Shown here one piece after another: positions 1 to 7,911 of a DNA stretch of 21,650 nucleotides (its first letter is position 1; every line of letters starts with the position of its first letter). Both the position numbers and the translations under genes were made by a program. A model generated the notes under the pieces. It saw only the letters and a list, made by a program, of their open reading frames with translations, did not search any database and had not been told where the DNA came from. Source of the stretch: DATMQA01 sp035566895 (GTDB taxonomy: Bacteria > Verrucomicrobiota > Verrucomicrobiia > Limisphaerales > UBA8199); NCBI GenBank assembly GCA_035566895.1, contig DATMQA010000159.1, positions 1 to 21,650 on the forward strand, in the 5' to 3' direction.

Positions 1-94
1 CCCCTCAGACAGTTCTGGGCGGTCACCCAACCCCCAAGCCCTCCCCTCAACAACTGGCCCGAAATCCTTGGAAAATACTCACTCTAAAATCTGT

Positions 95-132
95 CCCCTT
101 TTGAACTCGCGCAGAAATCCCCTTTTGAACTC
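95..132. repeat. 14-base direct repeat pair
   Basis: The word CCCCTTTTGAACTC occurs at 95-108 and again at 119-132, 24 bases apart start to start. On the minus strand it reads as a GAGTTCAAAAGGGG motif followed by ACAG at the first copy. AAAAGGGGACAG-like words are, from memory, common in intergenic repeats of Planctomycetota/Verrucomicrobiota genomes, so this may be a mobile-repeat remnant. It could instead be a regulator site pair, since the copies lie about 26 bases upstream of the possible -35 box. Confidence 0.4.
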
Positions 133-157
133 CCGCCGACAGTTCATTGAGTTTTCG

Positions 158-185
158 TTGACATTAGAATTCTTTTTGAGAGAAT
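158..185 (+). promoter_or_regulatory. Possible sigma-70-type promoter for the GTPase cluster
   Basis: A perfect TTGACA (158-163) is followed after 16 bases by GAGAAT (180-185), which matches four of six positions of TATAAT. It lies about 107 bases ahead of the ATG at 293 in the only gene-free stretch preceding the cluster. The -10 box is weak, so this is a candidate only. Confidence 0.3.
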
Positions 186-292
186 GACTGCGTTACCCCC
201 AAAAGTGACAGGCTGTGTAAAGAAGCAGCGCAGAATGCAGGCGGCGCGGCGGGGAAACCGCAATTCAGCCGCAGGTTCAGGGTATTTGTTCT

Positions 293-2074
293 ATGATCAA
301 ATTCTTTGAAAAATCCCAATGGGTGGCGGTCAACTGCCTGACGGGGGAGTTCAGCAAGATCGAGAATTTGCCTTTTGAGATTGGCTCGGGCGAAGGGGTC
401 GATTTAAAGCTGAACGGCCAAGGGGTGGCCGAACGGCACTGCGCGGTGAACCAGGTCAAAGGCCATGGCCTGTGCTTGATCAAACAGGAGCAGAATTTAC
501 CCCTGATGGTGGACGGTCAGCCGGTTGAATATTGCACTTTGGCGCCCGAGGTGGATTACCCGGTTAGAATCGGGAGTCATTTGCTGGTGATCCGAGGCGG
601 CCGCAACGTGGAGAATTGGCTCCGGGGTTTGGATTTCGGGCAATGGTCCCTGTGCGACGCCGCGACCAATCAGGTGGATGGTCCGATGAGCTTCGACGAC
701 CTGTGCCGGTTTGCCAAGGAACATCAACGGCATCCGCAGACGGTGGTTCAGCCTGGAGGTCTGAGCAAAGGGTTTTTGCTCGGGGAGGCTTTCGAGGTGC
801 TGGCCGCCCGGCAAGCGGCCGCGGCGCCCCACACGGACGGAGTTCCCGTGGAGGATGACGGCCTGGGCCGGGGCGAGCACGGATTGCTGACCTGCCCGGT
901 GTGCTGGCTCAAGTTTGACCTGGGGGACATCATGCACGTGGCGACGCACGATTCGTTGAGAGGCGACCCCGTTCTGGGCGAGGATGCGCAACAGCGTTTT
1001 CTGGCGACGCGTTTCAACGATCGCGGGCAGGCGCTGGATGCCCTCGGGCTGCCCTGCACCGATATCGCGTGCCCGCACTGCCGCCGCATCCTTCCACCCG
1101 GGTTTACCGAAATGAGCCATCATATCATTTCGATGGTAGGGGACCAGAGCGCCGGAAAATCCTATTTCCTGAGTGTGCTCTTGAAGATGCTGCCAACCAG
1201 TTTGTTTGAAAATTTCTCGGTGGTTTTCCAGGATGCCGACCCGGTGGGCAACGCCGTGGTCAATCAGATGAAACAGACGCTTTTTGGCGCTCAAACCCCC
1301 GAAGGAGCGCGGCTGGTCAAAACGCAATTGGAAGGGGCGATGTATGAGCGGCTGCCGCGCTACGGCCGGATGGTGGCGTTGCCTAAACCCTTTGTCTTCT
1401 CGGTCGCGTCGGCGGCGGACCCGATGCAGCGCTGTTCGATGATCTTTTACGACAACGCGGGCGAGCATTTCCAACCGGGCCGCGATTCTGCCGATTCACC
1501 CGGCGCCCAGCACGTCGCCAGTTCGGCGGCCATCCTGTTTCTATTCGATCCGTTCAACAACCCCGAGTTCCGGAACCTCCTGGCCGACCGCACCGACCCG
1601 CAATTGGAGAAGCCCATCCTCGACCAGCAGAGCGTCATCCTCTCGGAGATGAAGGTGCGGATCACGAAGCTCTTGAAGTTGGATTTGACGCGTCGAATCG
1701 ATGCGCCCCTGGCCGTGATCATCGGCAAATGCGACGCCTGGCTGCATTTGCTGGGGGAGCAGCCGTTTCAGAACCCCATCCGGCCGGGATTTCTGGACCT
1801 CGAAACCCTGCATGCCAATTCCAACAAGTTACGGCAGTTCATGGCGGGGGTCTGTCCACCCGTGGTCGCCAATGCCGAGTCGATCAGCCGTCACGTGCTG
1901 TTTTTCCCAGTCAGCTCTTTCGGCCATGCGCCGGTCAAGGTTGGGCCGGGAGATTACGTGCCCGACCCGCGCCGGCTGCAGCCCTTCCAGGTCGAGGTGC
2001 CGCTGTTATGGATACTGTCGCGGATCGCGCCCGACCTGGTCCAGAGCCGGAACGGGACCGCAACGCCGACGTAA
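293..2074 (+). CDS. P-loop GTPase with FHA-like, GYF_2-like and zinc-ribbon domains (DO-GTPase2-like)
   Basis: A 593-residue cytoplasmic protein with no signal peptide or membrane helix. Residues about 20-105 resemble an FHA fold, but the phosphothreonine-contact residues are replaced: GS instead of GR at 31-32, and AERH instead of SRxH at 46-49. Residues about 118-170 look like a GYF_2 domain (W118, GP at 130-131). Paired CxxC motifs at C201/C204 and C260/C263 form a likely zinc ribbon. The GTPase domain has Walker A GDQSAGKS (283-290), a G3-like DNAG (387-390) and a G4-like GKCD (478-481) that favours guanine. The CxxC then LP then GxxxxGKS order recalls the DO-GTPase2 families found beside GAP1 proteins in predicted conflict systems (from memory, not searched). 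It is the first gene of a nine-gene cluster and probably its nucleotide switch. The ATG has no strong Shine-Dalgarno, but no alternative start lies upstream. Confidence 0.8.
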   Translation: MIKFFEKSQWVAVNCLTGEFSKIENLPFEIGSGEGVDLKLNGQGVAERHCAVNQVKGHGLCLIKQEQNLPLMVDGQPVEYCTLAPEVDYPVRIGSHLLVIRGGRNVENWLRGLDFGQWSLCDAATNQVDGPMSFDDLCRFAKEHQRHPQTVVQPGGLSKGFLLGEAFEVLAARQAAAAPHTDGVPVEDDGLGRGEHGLLTCPVCWLKFDLGDIMHVATHDSLRGDPVLGEDAQQRFLATRFNDRGQALDALGLPCTDIACPHCRRILPPGFTEMSHHIISMVGDQSAGKSYFLSVLLKMLPTSLFENFSVVFQDADPVGNAVVNQMKQTLFGAQTPEGARLVKTQLEGAMYERLPRYGRMVALPKPFVFSVASAADPMQRCSMIFYDNAGEHFQPGRDSADSPGAQHVASSAAILFLFDPFNNPEFRNLLADRTDPQLEKPILDQQSVILSEMKVRITKLLKLDLTRRIDAPLAVIIGKCDAWLHLLGEQPFQNPIRPGFLDLETLHANSNKLRQFMAGVCPPVVANAESISRHVLFFPVSSFGHAPVKVGPGDYVPDPRRLQPFQVEVPLLWILSRIAPDLVQSRNGTATPT

Positions 2075-2092
2075 CCCCCTCGGTAACAAATG

Positions 2093-2150
2093 GCCACGAA
2101 AGAATACAAAGAACACAAAGATGAGGCTCTTCTTTGTGTTCACTTGTGGC
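2093..2150. repeat. Imperfect palindrome (REP-like hairpin) between GTPase and GAP1-like genes
   Basis: GAACACAAAGA (2111-2121) pairs perfectly with TCTTTGTGTTC (2131-2141) around a 9-base loop. Outer arms GCCAC (2093-2097) and GTGGC (2146-2150) extend the fold. It ends 10 bases before the GAP1-like start codon at 2161, so in mRNA it could limit translation or processivity. No T-run follows, which argues against an intrinsic terminator. Its word composition is typical of dispersed intergenic palindromes. Confidence 0.6.
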
Positions 2151-2160
2151 GATTTAAATC

Positions 2161-3216
2161 ATGGCTTGGCAACTAATCTATACCAGCGCGCCGCGAGGTC
2201 TGGTCACCGGCCAATCGGGCTTTTGCACGGTGGCACGAAGCGCGGATTTGCGGGAAGCGCTGGCGCAGCGGCTCGAGCAGCTCAGTTCCTACCACTACCT
2301 GGAGCTCTCTGGAGGCGCACCTTCGACGCGCAATCCTACCATTTCAGCTTACCGCATCCTGGACGTGCGGGGGACGCGATACCACACGTTGTCGCGCTTG
2401 AAACCTTGCGGGCTGGATTTCACCGCGCGCACGAACCACCTGGCCCACCACCTGGTCTTTCAGGCCGATGAGCTGTCCGGTCTGCCTTCGCCCGCAGCGG
2501 TTCTCAGGCATTGGAGCGGCTGGTTGAGCGCCTGGGAGGGGGAGCCTCGTTTGTTGGAGGCCGTGTCAATGGACACGTTCAAGCAAATCCCTGGGCCGAG
2601 CTGGCCCGCGCAAGCCTGGCAGCAACTCACCAGCGACGCCGGCCGCGCCGCGGGCCTGCTGGAGAGTGAATCTGCCCGTGGCTGTTATCTTCTCTGTCCA
2701 TCGGGCGGTGAGCAGCAGCTTTTAGATTGTTTTTGCGAGACGCTTCAATTGCTCAACCCCACTGGCGAAAGCGGCTTGCGCGCCTGGCAATATACCTTTA
2801 CCACTTTTCTTCAAGGTGAGGATGCGATTGCGGATTTTCTGTGGCGCGGCTGCCAGGAAAACACGCCGGCGTCGGAACAGGCCACTCGGAGGTCCGCCCG
2901 GCTGATCCCGTTGGCGAGCATCCGTGTGCCGGACAATCTGCTGGCCAAACTCGCCCGCGAGGGGCCACAACGACCGGCCCTATCGGCCCAGGCTGCTGCT
3001 CCCCTGCCGGCGACGACTTCAACCAGAAGCCTGGGACCGCCGCCAGCCGCTCCCTTGAGTGCGGCCGACCTGGCGGGCAACGTTTCCAAGAGCGCTTCGT
3101 ACGCGGCCCGCTCCTCCTCTCGGCCCGCCTGGCTCAACGGCACCTCGGCCAAAGGTGTCGGCATCGCCCTGGCGCTTCTGATTGGCCTGCTGTTGTTGAA
3201 ATTGTTTTGGCGATGA
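2161..3216 (+). CDS. GAP1-N2-like GTPase-associated protein with C-terminal membrane anchor
   Basis: A 351-residue protein. Its first ~130 residues (starting MAWQLIYTSAPRGL, then a GFCTVARS motif and a YHYLELSGG stretch) match my recollection of the GTPase-associated protein 1 N-terminal domain type 2. In that name 'GAP' means GTPase-associated, not GTPase-activating. The family's usual long middle and C-terminal domains are absent. Instead there is a Pro/Ala/Ser-rich linker (about 265-330) and one hydrophobic helix near the C-terminus (about 332-350), ending in LFWR. The protein is likely tethered to the inner face of the membrane by its tail. It follows the GTPase gene by 86 bases and overlaps the next gene by four bases, so it probably partners the GTPase. 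The biochemical role of the domain is unknown. Confidence 0.7.
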   Translation: MAWQLIYTSAPRGLVTGQSGFCTVARSADLREALAQRLEQLSSYHYLELSGGAPSTRNPTISAYRILDVRGTRYHTLSRLKPCGLDFTARTNHLAHHLVFQADELSGLPSPAAVLRHWSGWLSAWEGEPRLLEAVSMDTFKQIPGPSWPAQAWQQLTSDAGRAAGLLESESARGCYLLCPSGGEQQLLDCFCETLQLLNPTGESGLRAWQYTFTTFLQGEDAIADFLWRGCQENTPASEQATRRSARLIPLASIRVPDNLLAKLAREGPQRPALSAQAAAPLPATTSTRSLGPPPAAPLSAADLAGNVSKSASYAARSSSRPAWLNGTSAKGVGIALALLIGLLLLKLFWR

Positions 3217-6167
3217 TGACGTTAAACCAAGCCGAGCGCCTGGTGCGCAAGATAGCCGAACTCCTGGGCCAGCCGGCGCTCGAGGCGCAGGCGGCCAAAC
3301 TGGCACAGGATTACTCCGAGCTGGCCCGCGCCGCCCATCGGCGGCTCGAGCAATGCGCGACCATGATTGAGGCCAGCGACGAGTTGCAGGCTTTGCAACT
3401 GGCCGAAGCCCCGCCGCCGCTGCTGGACTTGATTACGTTGTTAAGTTTCCGGCAGGCGGCCGAATGGCGGGCTTACTGCCAGGGTCACAACCTTCCGTGG
3501 GCCGAGCCGTTTTTTGACAAGTATGTCCGGCTGGTCAATGCCACTTATGGGAAAGGTATCGCCAGCGATCATCCCTACTATCGAGACTACCGGCGCGCGG
3601 TGATGCAGAACGAAGACGAGCGGGCGCTCTCGATCTTGCGGGTGATCGCCCGGCTCAATCCCGCCGACCAGAACTCCGCGCAGGAACTGCGACGGTTCGA
3701 GGAGAAGACCCTGCGCGCAAGGCTCGAAGAACTTCGGGTGGTGCTGGACAAAGGCGAACCTGAGGCGGTGCTTCTGCTCGTGGCTAAACTGGAAGGCTCG
3801 GCGCTGAATATTCCTCCGGCCAATCCCATCTGGCAAAGGGCTCAAGTCGTCCGCTGCCAAAAACTGCTGGGCCAGGGGCGGGCGCTGCGCGAGCAGGAAG
3901 CCTGGGAGGAAGCCGAGCTGCTGGTCGAAGAAATCCGGGCGCTGGCGACGCATCACGCGCTGGTTTTCCCGTCGGCGGATGCCGATTTCTTTGAGGCGTT
4001 GGAAGGTTGGACCGCACAGAAACGGACCGCTCTTGTCCAGGAACAGGATTTTCAGCGCGCCGTTGAGGGACTGCAATATCAGGCGCAGGTTCTTGAATCC
4101 AAACGCGGCTCAAACGGCCGCAGCGCGCCGGCCGAGTTGCAAAGTGATTTCGATACGCTCGGGGCCAAATGGCGGGAGGCGGAGCGGTTTGGCCGGCCAT
4201 TGGATGGGCCGTTGGTCGCGCGCTGCCAGGAAAATTGCGATTGGCTGCAACGAGCGATGAACCGCAGTCGCAGTCGCAAGCGCGTCACCAGTGCGCTCAC
4301 GGCCCTGGTTGCGAGTGCGGCCGTGGTCGTGGCGGGCCTGTTCGGGTGGAACTTTTTTGAGCAGCGGCAGGTGGTCGAGCAATTGGGGCGGTTTCAATCA
4401 CGGAGGCAGGTGGGCGAGGCGCAACGGCTCCTGGCCGGGATGCCGGCGCGGTTCAAGACCCAAGGCCGGGCCGGGGCAGCTTTCGTTAAGGCGCAACAGT
4501 TCATCGCGAAGGAGATGGAACTCAAGGGCAATTTTTCGCAACAACTCGACAGCCTCAATGCCTTGGCGCAGCAAAGTTCTTCCGAGGTGTTAGCGAAGGT
4601 AGATCACCAGCGCGCCGATTGCGGGCAGGCCCTCGAACAGCTCGCGCCAGAATTTCAGTCAGAAGGCAAAGCCAAACTGGCGGGGTTTGATGAGCGCTGG
4701 CAGAAGAGGCTGCAAGCCCTTCAGCCGGAGCAGAATGCGCAGTTCGCCGCCCGGCTGGCCGAGGCTGAAAGGGCTGCCGCCGAACGACTCAACGCTGCCC
4801 GGGGTTTTGCCGCTGTGCAAGGCAGCCTGCCACAAGTCCAGGCCCTCGTGGCGGAGCTCACAAAGTCGCAGAATCAGCGAGCCGGGCTGGACGAAGGTCT
4901 GGAGCGGCGTTGCCGACAATTGACGAACCAGGTGAATGGGATGGCGCGCGCGGCCGACCAATGGACGGAGCTGACGGCAAAGGTTCCCCATTCGCTGGAG
5001 GAACACCTGGCACGGCTCAACCAGATCTCGCAATCGCCCTTCGCCTCGGCGGCGGAGCGGGACGTCATTGCGGATTTGGGCCGGGTCGATGTCTCATTGC
5101 CAGCTTTGCTCGGGGCACTGCTGCTCCCGCATTACCGCCAGGGGTGGGATTCGCTGACCAATGTGCCGGACACCGCGGCTGCCTTCATGCCCACCGCGCC
5201 GACCGCTCAGGAAAAGGATGCCTGCGCCAAACTGCAGAACGATCCCAACCTGCAGGAGGTAAACGATTATTACCTGACGAAACATCCTCATCCCGGGAAT
5301 CCTTTGGAAGACCATCATGTGTTTGTCCGGGGCAGGCTCGAGAAGAATAAGTTCTTCCAGGACGCCGGGTTGATTTATGATTGGAAGAAATCACCGGATG
5401 CCTTGCGCTTCGAGCAGCAGGTGCTCAATTCGTTCGATTACGTCCAGGCCGATTACAAGGGCCTGACCAGGGAATGCGCCGCGTTCCAGGCACTGGGCTT
5501 GCGTGAACTGCTCAGTTCGGACAACACCCACTATCAACGGTCGGTTCTGGAACTCCTCGACCATTTGAACCAGGACACGGATTCCAGCGCGCTCTTTCGC
5601 GCCTACGTCACGCTCAAACTCCGGGACATTGCCCAACAGCGTCCAATGGAGTGGGGGTTGACGTGGTCACCGGCGGCAGCGCTCCACTTTCAAAAGCTGA
5701 TGGAGCTGGGCGCGCAAAACCTTCAGAGCGGCGACTGGATGGTTTCGAATCGTGTCGCGAGAGTGAAGGCTCCGTTGGAGAAATACTTTGAGCAGTCGCG
5801 CGCCATGTCCTTTGAAAAACAAGCCCAGTTCTATTATCGGCTTACGCGTCGGGCCTGCGAGGCTGGGTTCACCTTTGCGGGGTACGTTGATGCGCAAGGC
5901 AACCCCGTTCTGGCCCAGGCTAATGCGGTGCGCGGGGAATACTGGGGCTGGAGCAGCCGTTCCCGAGGACCAGTCCTGTTGTTGCGGCGGGCGGAGGGCG
6001 CCCAAGCCTGCCAGAAGCTCGAAGACCCTTTGCCTTTGACACCGTTGTTCGTCTTCCGCGGCGACCGCCGCGAGTTCCTGGAGCAGACGGCCAGGGCCAC
6101 GCTCTACTCGTTGCGTGGCGCCGACTCGGAACTGCCCCCGCTCTTCCTGGGCTTGAAATATGAGTGA
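3213..6167 (+). CDS. Large coiled-coil single-pass membrane protein, unknown family
   Basis: A 984-residue protein. The ATG at 3213 overlaps the TGA of the previous gene (ATGATGA), a typical coupled start. The open frame continues 372 bases further upstream, but that part lies antiparallel in function to the well-supported GAP1-like frame, so I reject it. Residues 1-355 are helical and charged, with repeated Glu/Arg/Leu-rich stretches. A clear membrane helix spans about 358-381 (preceded by RSRSRKR). A long Gln/Glu/Ala-rich coiled coil follows (about 385-600), then a mixed C-terminal globular region to 984. The positively charged flank suggests the N-terminal part is cytoplasmic and the C-terminal 600 residues are outside. 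I recognise no domain or catalytic motif. Within the cluster it could be a scaffold linking the cytoplasmic GTPase parts with periplasmic parts. Confidence 0.75.
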   Translation: MMTLNQAERLVRKIAELLGQPALEAQAAKLAQDYSELARAAHRRLEQCATMIEASDELQALQLAEAPPPLLDLITLLSFRQAAEWRAYCQGHNLPWAEPFFDKYVRLVNATYGKGIASDHPYYRDYRRAVMQNEDERALSILRVIARLNPADQNSAQELRRFEEKTLRARLEELRVVLDKGEPEAVLLLVAKLEGSALNIPPANPIWQRAQVVRCQKLLGQGRALREQEAWEEAELLVEEIRALATHHALVFPSADADFFEALEGWTAQKRTALVQEQDFQRAVEGLQYQAQVLESKRGSNGRSAPAELQSDFDTLGAKWREAERFGRPLDGPLVARCQENCDWLQRAMNRSRSRKRVTSALTALVASAAVVVAGLFGWNFFEQRQVVEQLGRFQSRRQVGEAQRLLAGMPARFKTQGRAGAAFVKAQQFIAKEMELKGNFSQQLDSLNALAQQSSSEVLAKVDHQRADCGQALEQLAPEFQSEGKAKLAGFDERWQKRLQALQPEQNAQFAARLAEAERAAAERLNAARGFAAVQGSLPQVQALVAELTKSQNQRAGLDEGLERRCRQLTNQVNGMARAADQWTELTAKVPHSLEEHLARLNQISQSPFASAAERDVIADLGRVDVSLPALLGALLLPHYRQGWDSLTNVPDTAAAFMPTAPTAQEKDACAKLQNDPNLQEVNDYYLTKHPHPGNPLEDHHVFVRGRLEKNKFFQDAGLIYDWKKSPDALRFEQQVLNSFDYVQADYKGLTRECAAFQALGLRELLSSDNTHYQRSVLELLDHLNQDTDSSALFRAYVTLKLRDIAQQRPMEWGLTWSPAAALHFQKLMELGAQNLQSGDWMVSNRVARVKAPLEKYFEQSRAMSFEKQAQFYYRLTRRACEAGFTFAGYVDAQGNPVLAQANAVRGEYWGWSSRSRGPVLLLRRAEGAQACQKLEDPLPLTPLFVFRGDRREFLEQTARATLYSLRGADSELPPLFLGLKYE

Positions 6168-6735
6168 TTCAGCGGAATACCTGCTGCGCTGGCGCGGACG
6201 ACAAATTGGCCCCTGCCCGGTCCGGGAGATTAATCGCATGCTGGACGAGCATGAGATTGGCATGGGCCACGAGATTCAGAGCGAGGGTCATTGGATCACT
6301 CTGGAAGAGTTTTTTGCGGGGACCGGGGCGCGTCTGGCCAGTGCTCCCGCAGCGGTGGAGGCGGGTCCGAGTCACCGCGGCGCGATCGATGCGCCCTCAG
6401 CCGGAAGTACCGCCGCTACGGTTAGCCCCTCGCGCCAGAAGGCGCCCGCTGCCCAACCGCGCCAGGCGGGCATGACGTTTTCGGCGCCCTCCTCCTTTTC
6501 TCCTGCCGCAGCCGGGCGGCCACGGTATCGATTGCTGTACGCCCTGCTGGGAATTTTGCTCGGCTTTCTGGGCCTGCATAATTACTACGCACGCCACTGG
6601 CTGACCGGCTTACTGCAACTGCTCCTGAGCATTGCCACTTACCTGCTCGGCTTCGGGGTTTTCGTGCCCTGGCTCTGGGCCATGGTGGAAGCCGCGGTGG
6701 TGCGAAAAGATGGCGAAGGAAGGGAGATGCGATGA
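6160..6735 (+). CDS. GYF_2-domain protein with TM2-type membrane hairpin
   Basis: A 191-residue protein whose start overlaps the end of the previous gene by eight bases. Residues about 6-55 resemble a GYF_2 domain (LRWRGRQIGPCPVREI, then a GHWITLEEF end). A Pro/Ala/Ser-rich linker follows. Residues about 121-180 carry two membrane helices joined as in TM2 domains: a Gly-rich first helix with GFLGLHNYYARHW, then a second helix ending before a basic tail. GYF_2 domains are predicted peptide- or protein-binding adaptors, and TM2 domains anchor in the membrane. This is the second GYF_2-like domain in the cluster after that in the GTPase, so it may bring cytoplasmic partners to the membrane complex. 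Enzymatic activity is not expected. Confidence 0.75.
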   Translation: MSDSAEYLLRWRGRQIGPCPVREINRMLDEHEIGMGHEIQSEGHWITLEEFFAGTGARLASAPAAVEAGPSHRGAIDAPSAGSTAATVSPSRQKAPAAQPRQAGMTFSAPSSFSPAAAGRPRYRLLYALLGILLGFLGLHNYYARHWLTGLLQLLLSIATYLLGFGVFVPWLWAMVEAAVVRKDGEGREMR

Positions 6736-6861
6736 AATCTGAAATCCGAAATTCGAAGGCCGAAAGAAGGCCGAGACCGAAAATCCGAAGTCGAAATGCG
6801 CGGGTGATGCTCCGGAACGGCTTTCGGGAACTGGGGATTCAGATTTCGGATCTCGGATTTC
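6734..6861. repeat. Inverted repeat built from AAATCCGAAAT words
   Basis: The 24-base left arm (6734-6757) and right arm (6838-6861) are inverted copies matching at 20 of 24 positions. Between them are further GAA/CCGAA words (6758-6800). The left arm overlaps the TGA of the GYF/TM2 gene. The element fills most of the 168-base gap before the MotA/TolQ-type gene, the largest gap inside the cluster. It resembles dispersed intergenic palindromic repeats of related genomes, but only one copy is in this window. Confidence 0.6.
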
Positions 6862-6903
6862 GGATCCTCGTGCCGATGGCAGTCTAAACCGGACCTACAC
6901 CTT

Positions 6904-7905
6904 ATGGAACCAACACCCGTATCGCCTAACCCGGCTGCAGCCAGGCCGCTGGGGGCTGCCAAACCTGCCGCCTCGCGCCCGCTGCCGGGAAAGCCGCCAG
7001 CCGGCCAGCCCCAGCCAGCCGGTCCGGTGCTCGGCATGCCCAAGCCGGCATTGGTGTCCCTCAGTTGGGCCGAAGAAGACATCGAGAATCGCTGGGGCCT
7101 CTTCAAGGGCGGCCGCTATACCAGCGTCAACAAGGGTTTCACTTTCATCCTGGCGGCGATTCTCTCGACGCTCTTTTTGGGCCTGATGTTTGCCTTTTAT
7201 CATCACGGGAGCGGCTTGCCGAAGCGACTGGGCCAATTCTTCGTTCGGGATGTGAACAATCTCTGCGCGACGATACCGGCCACGCTGTGCTTCTTTTGGG
7301 GAGCAGTAACCGCGGTGATCAAGATCCCGAAACTTCGCCTGCAACGGCGCGCGCTGGATTTGGCTGCGGTGCCGCAACATCACGACTTTGTGCTTAATGA
7401 GACTACCGCCAAAACGGTGCTCGAACGCCTGCACAGTTTGGTCGATGACACGAAGCATTTTATTCTCCTCAACCGCATCGATCGCGCCCTCTCCAGCCTG
7501 CACAACATCGGCGGCATCAACGATGTTTCCACTATCCTTAAAAGCCAGGCTGACAATGACGAGAACCACATCGCCTCCAGCTACGCCATCATCAATGCGA
7601 TGATCTGGGCCATCCCGGTGCTGGGCTTCGTCGGCACGGTATTGGGGCTGAGCATGGCGATGACGCGATTCAACGTCGGCACCGGCGACGCGGAATCAAT
7701 CAAGCAGAGCCTGGGGGGCGCCATCGCCGGTCTCTCGACGGCATTTGAAACGACGCTGGTGGGCCTGGTCTTTGCCCTGCTTTTGCATCTGCTCTCGGAT
7801 TTGGTGCAGCAAAAGGAGACCGATTTCCTGGACGAGTGCAACGATTACTGCCATGCCCACGTGGTTTCCAAACTTCGCGTGCGGCGAGACTCTAAACTGG
7901 AATAA
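6904..7905 (+). CDS. MotA/TolQ/ExbB-family proton-channel subunit
   Basis: A 333-residue inner-membrane protein. The N-terminal ~55 residues are Pro/Ala-rich and likely cytoplasmic. Hydrophobic helices lie near 79-101, 118-140, 228-252 and 272-298, with a cytoplasmic loop between the second and third, as in this family. The third helix has IPVLGFVGTVLGL and the fourth AGLSTAFETTLVGLVFALL. These match the family's LGLLGTVxG and ALxTTxxGL signatures that line the ion path. Such proteins pentamerise around a dimer of B subunits and convert ion flow into rotation or force. The two genes directly downstream encode B-type subunits, which strongly supports the call. The ATG at 6904 lacks a clear ribosome-binding site; Met45 at 7036 is an alternative start. 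Confidence 0.85.
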   Translation: MEPTPVSPNPAAARPLGAAKPAASRPLPGKPPAGQPQPAGPVLGMPKPALVSLSWAEEDIENRWGLFKGGRYTSVNKGFTFILAAILSTLFLGLMFAFYHHGSGLPKRLGQFFVRDVNNLCATIPATLCFFWGAVTAVIKIPKLRLQRRALDLAAVPQHHDFVLNETTAKTVLERLHSLVDDTKHFILLNRIDRALSSLHNIGGINDVSTILKSQADNDENHIASSYAIINAMIWAIPVLGFVGTVLGLSMAMTRFNVGTGDAESIKQSLGGAIAGLSTAFETTLVGLVFALLLHLLSDLVQQKETDFLDECNDYCHAHVVSKLRVRRDSKLE

Positions 7906-7911
7906 GAGGCC

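Larger units (their letters stand above)
1..292. other. Gene-less upstream region
   Basis: No open frame here shows recognisable protein features. The stretch contains a 14-base direct repeat (95-108 and 119-132), a TTGACA word at 158-163, and the leader of the GTPase gene starting at 293. No tRNA-like fold or long hairpin was evident by eye. It is probably the promoter region of the downstream nine-gene cluster plus remnant intergenic repeat. Confidence 0.5.

Noticed and set aside
497..1474. 325-codon minus-strand open frame
   Set aside because: Antisense shadow of the GTPase gene, Arg/His-rich and without domain features.
2841..3212. N-terminal extension of the 984-residue protein
   Set aside because: It overlaps the well-supported GAP1-like gene out of frame, and a coupled ATG at 3213 gives a normal start.
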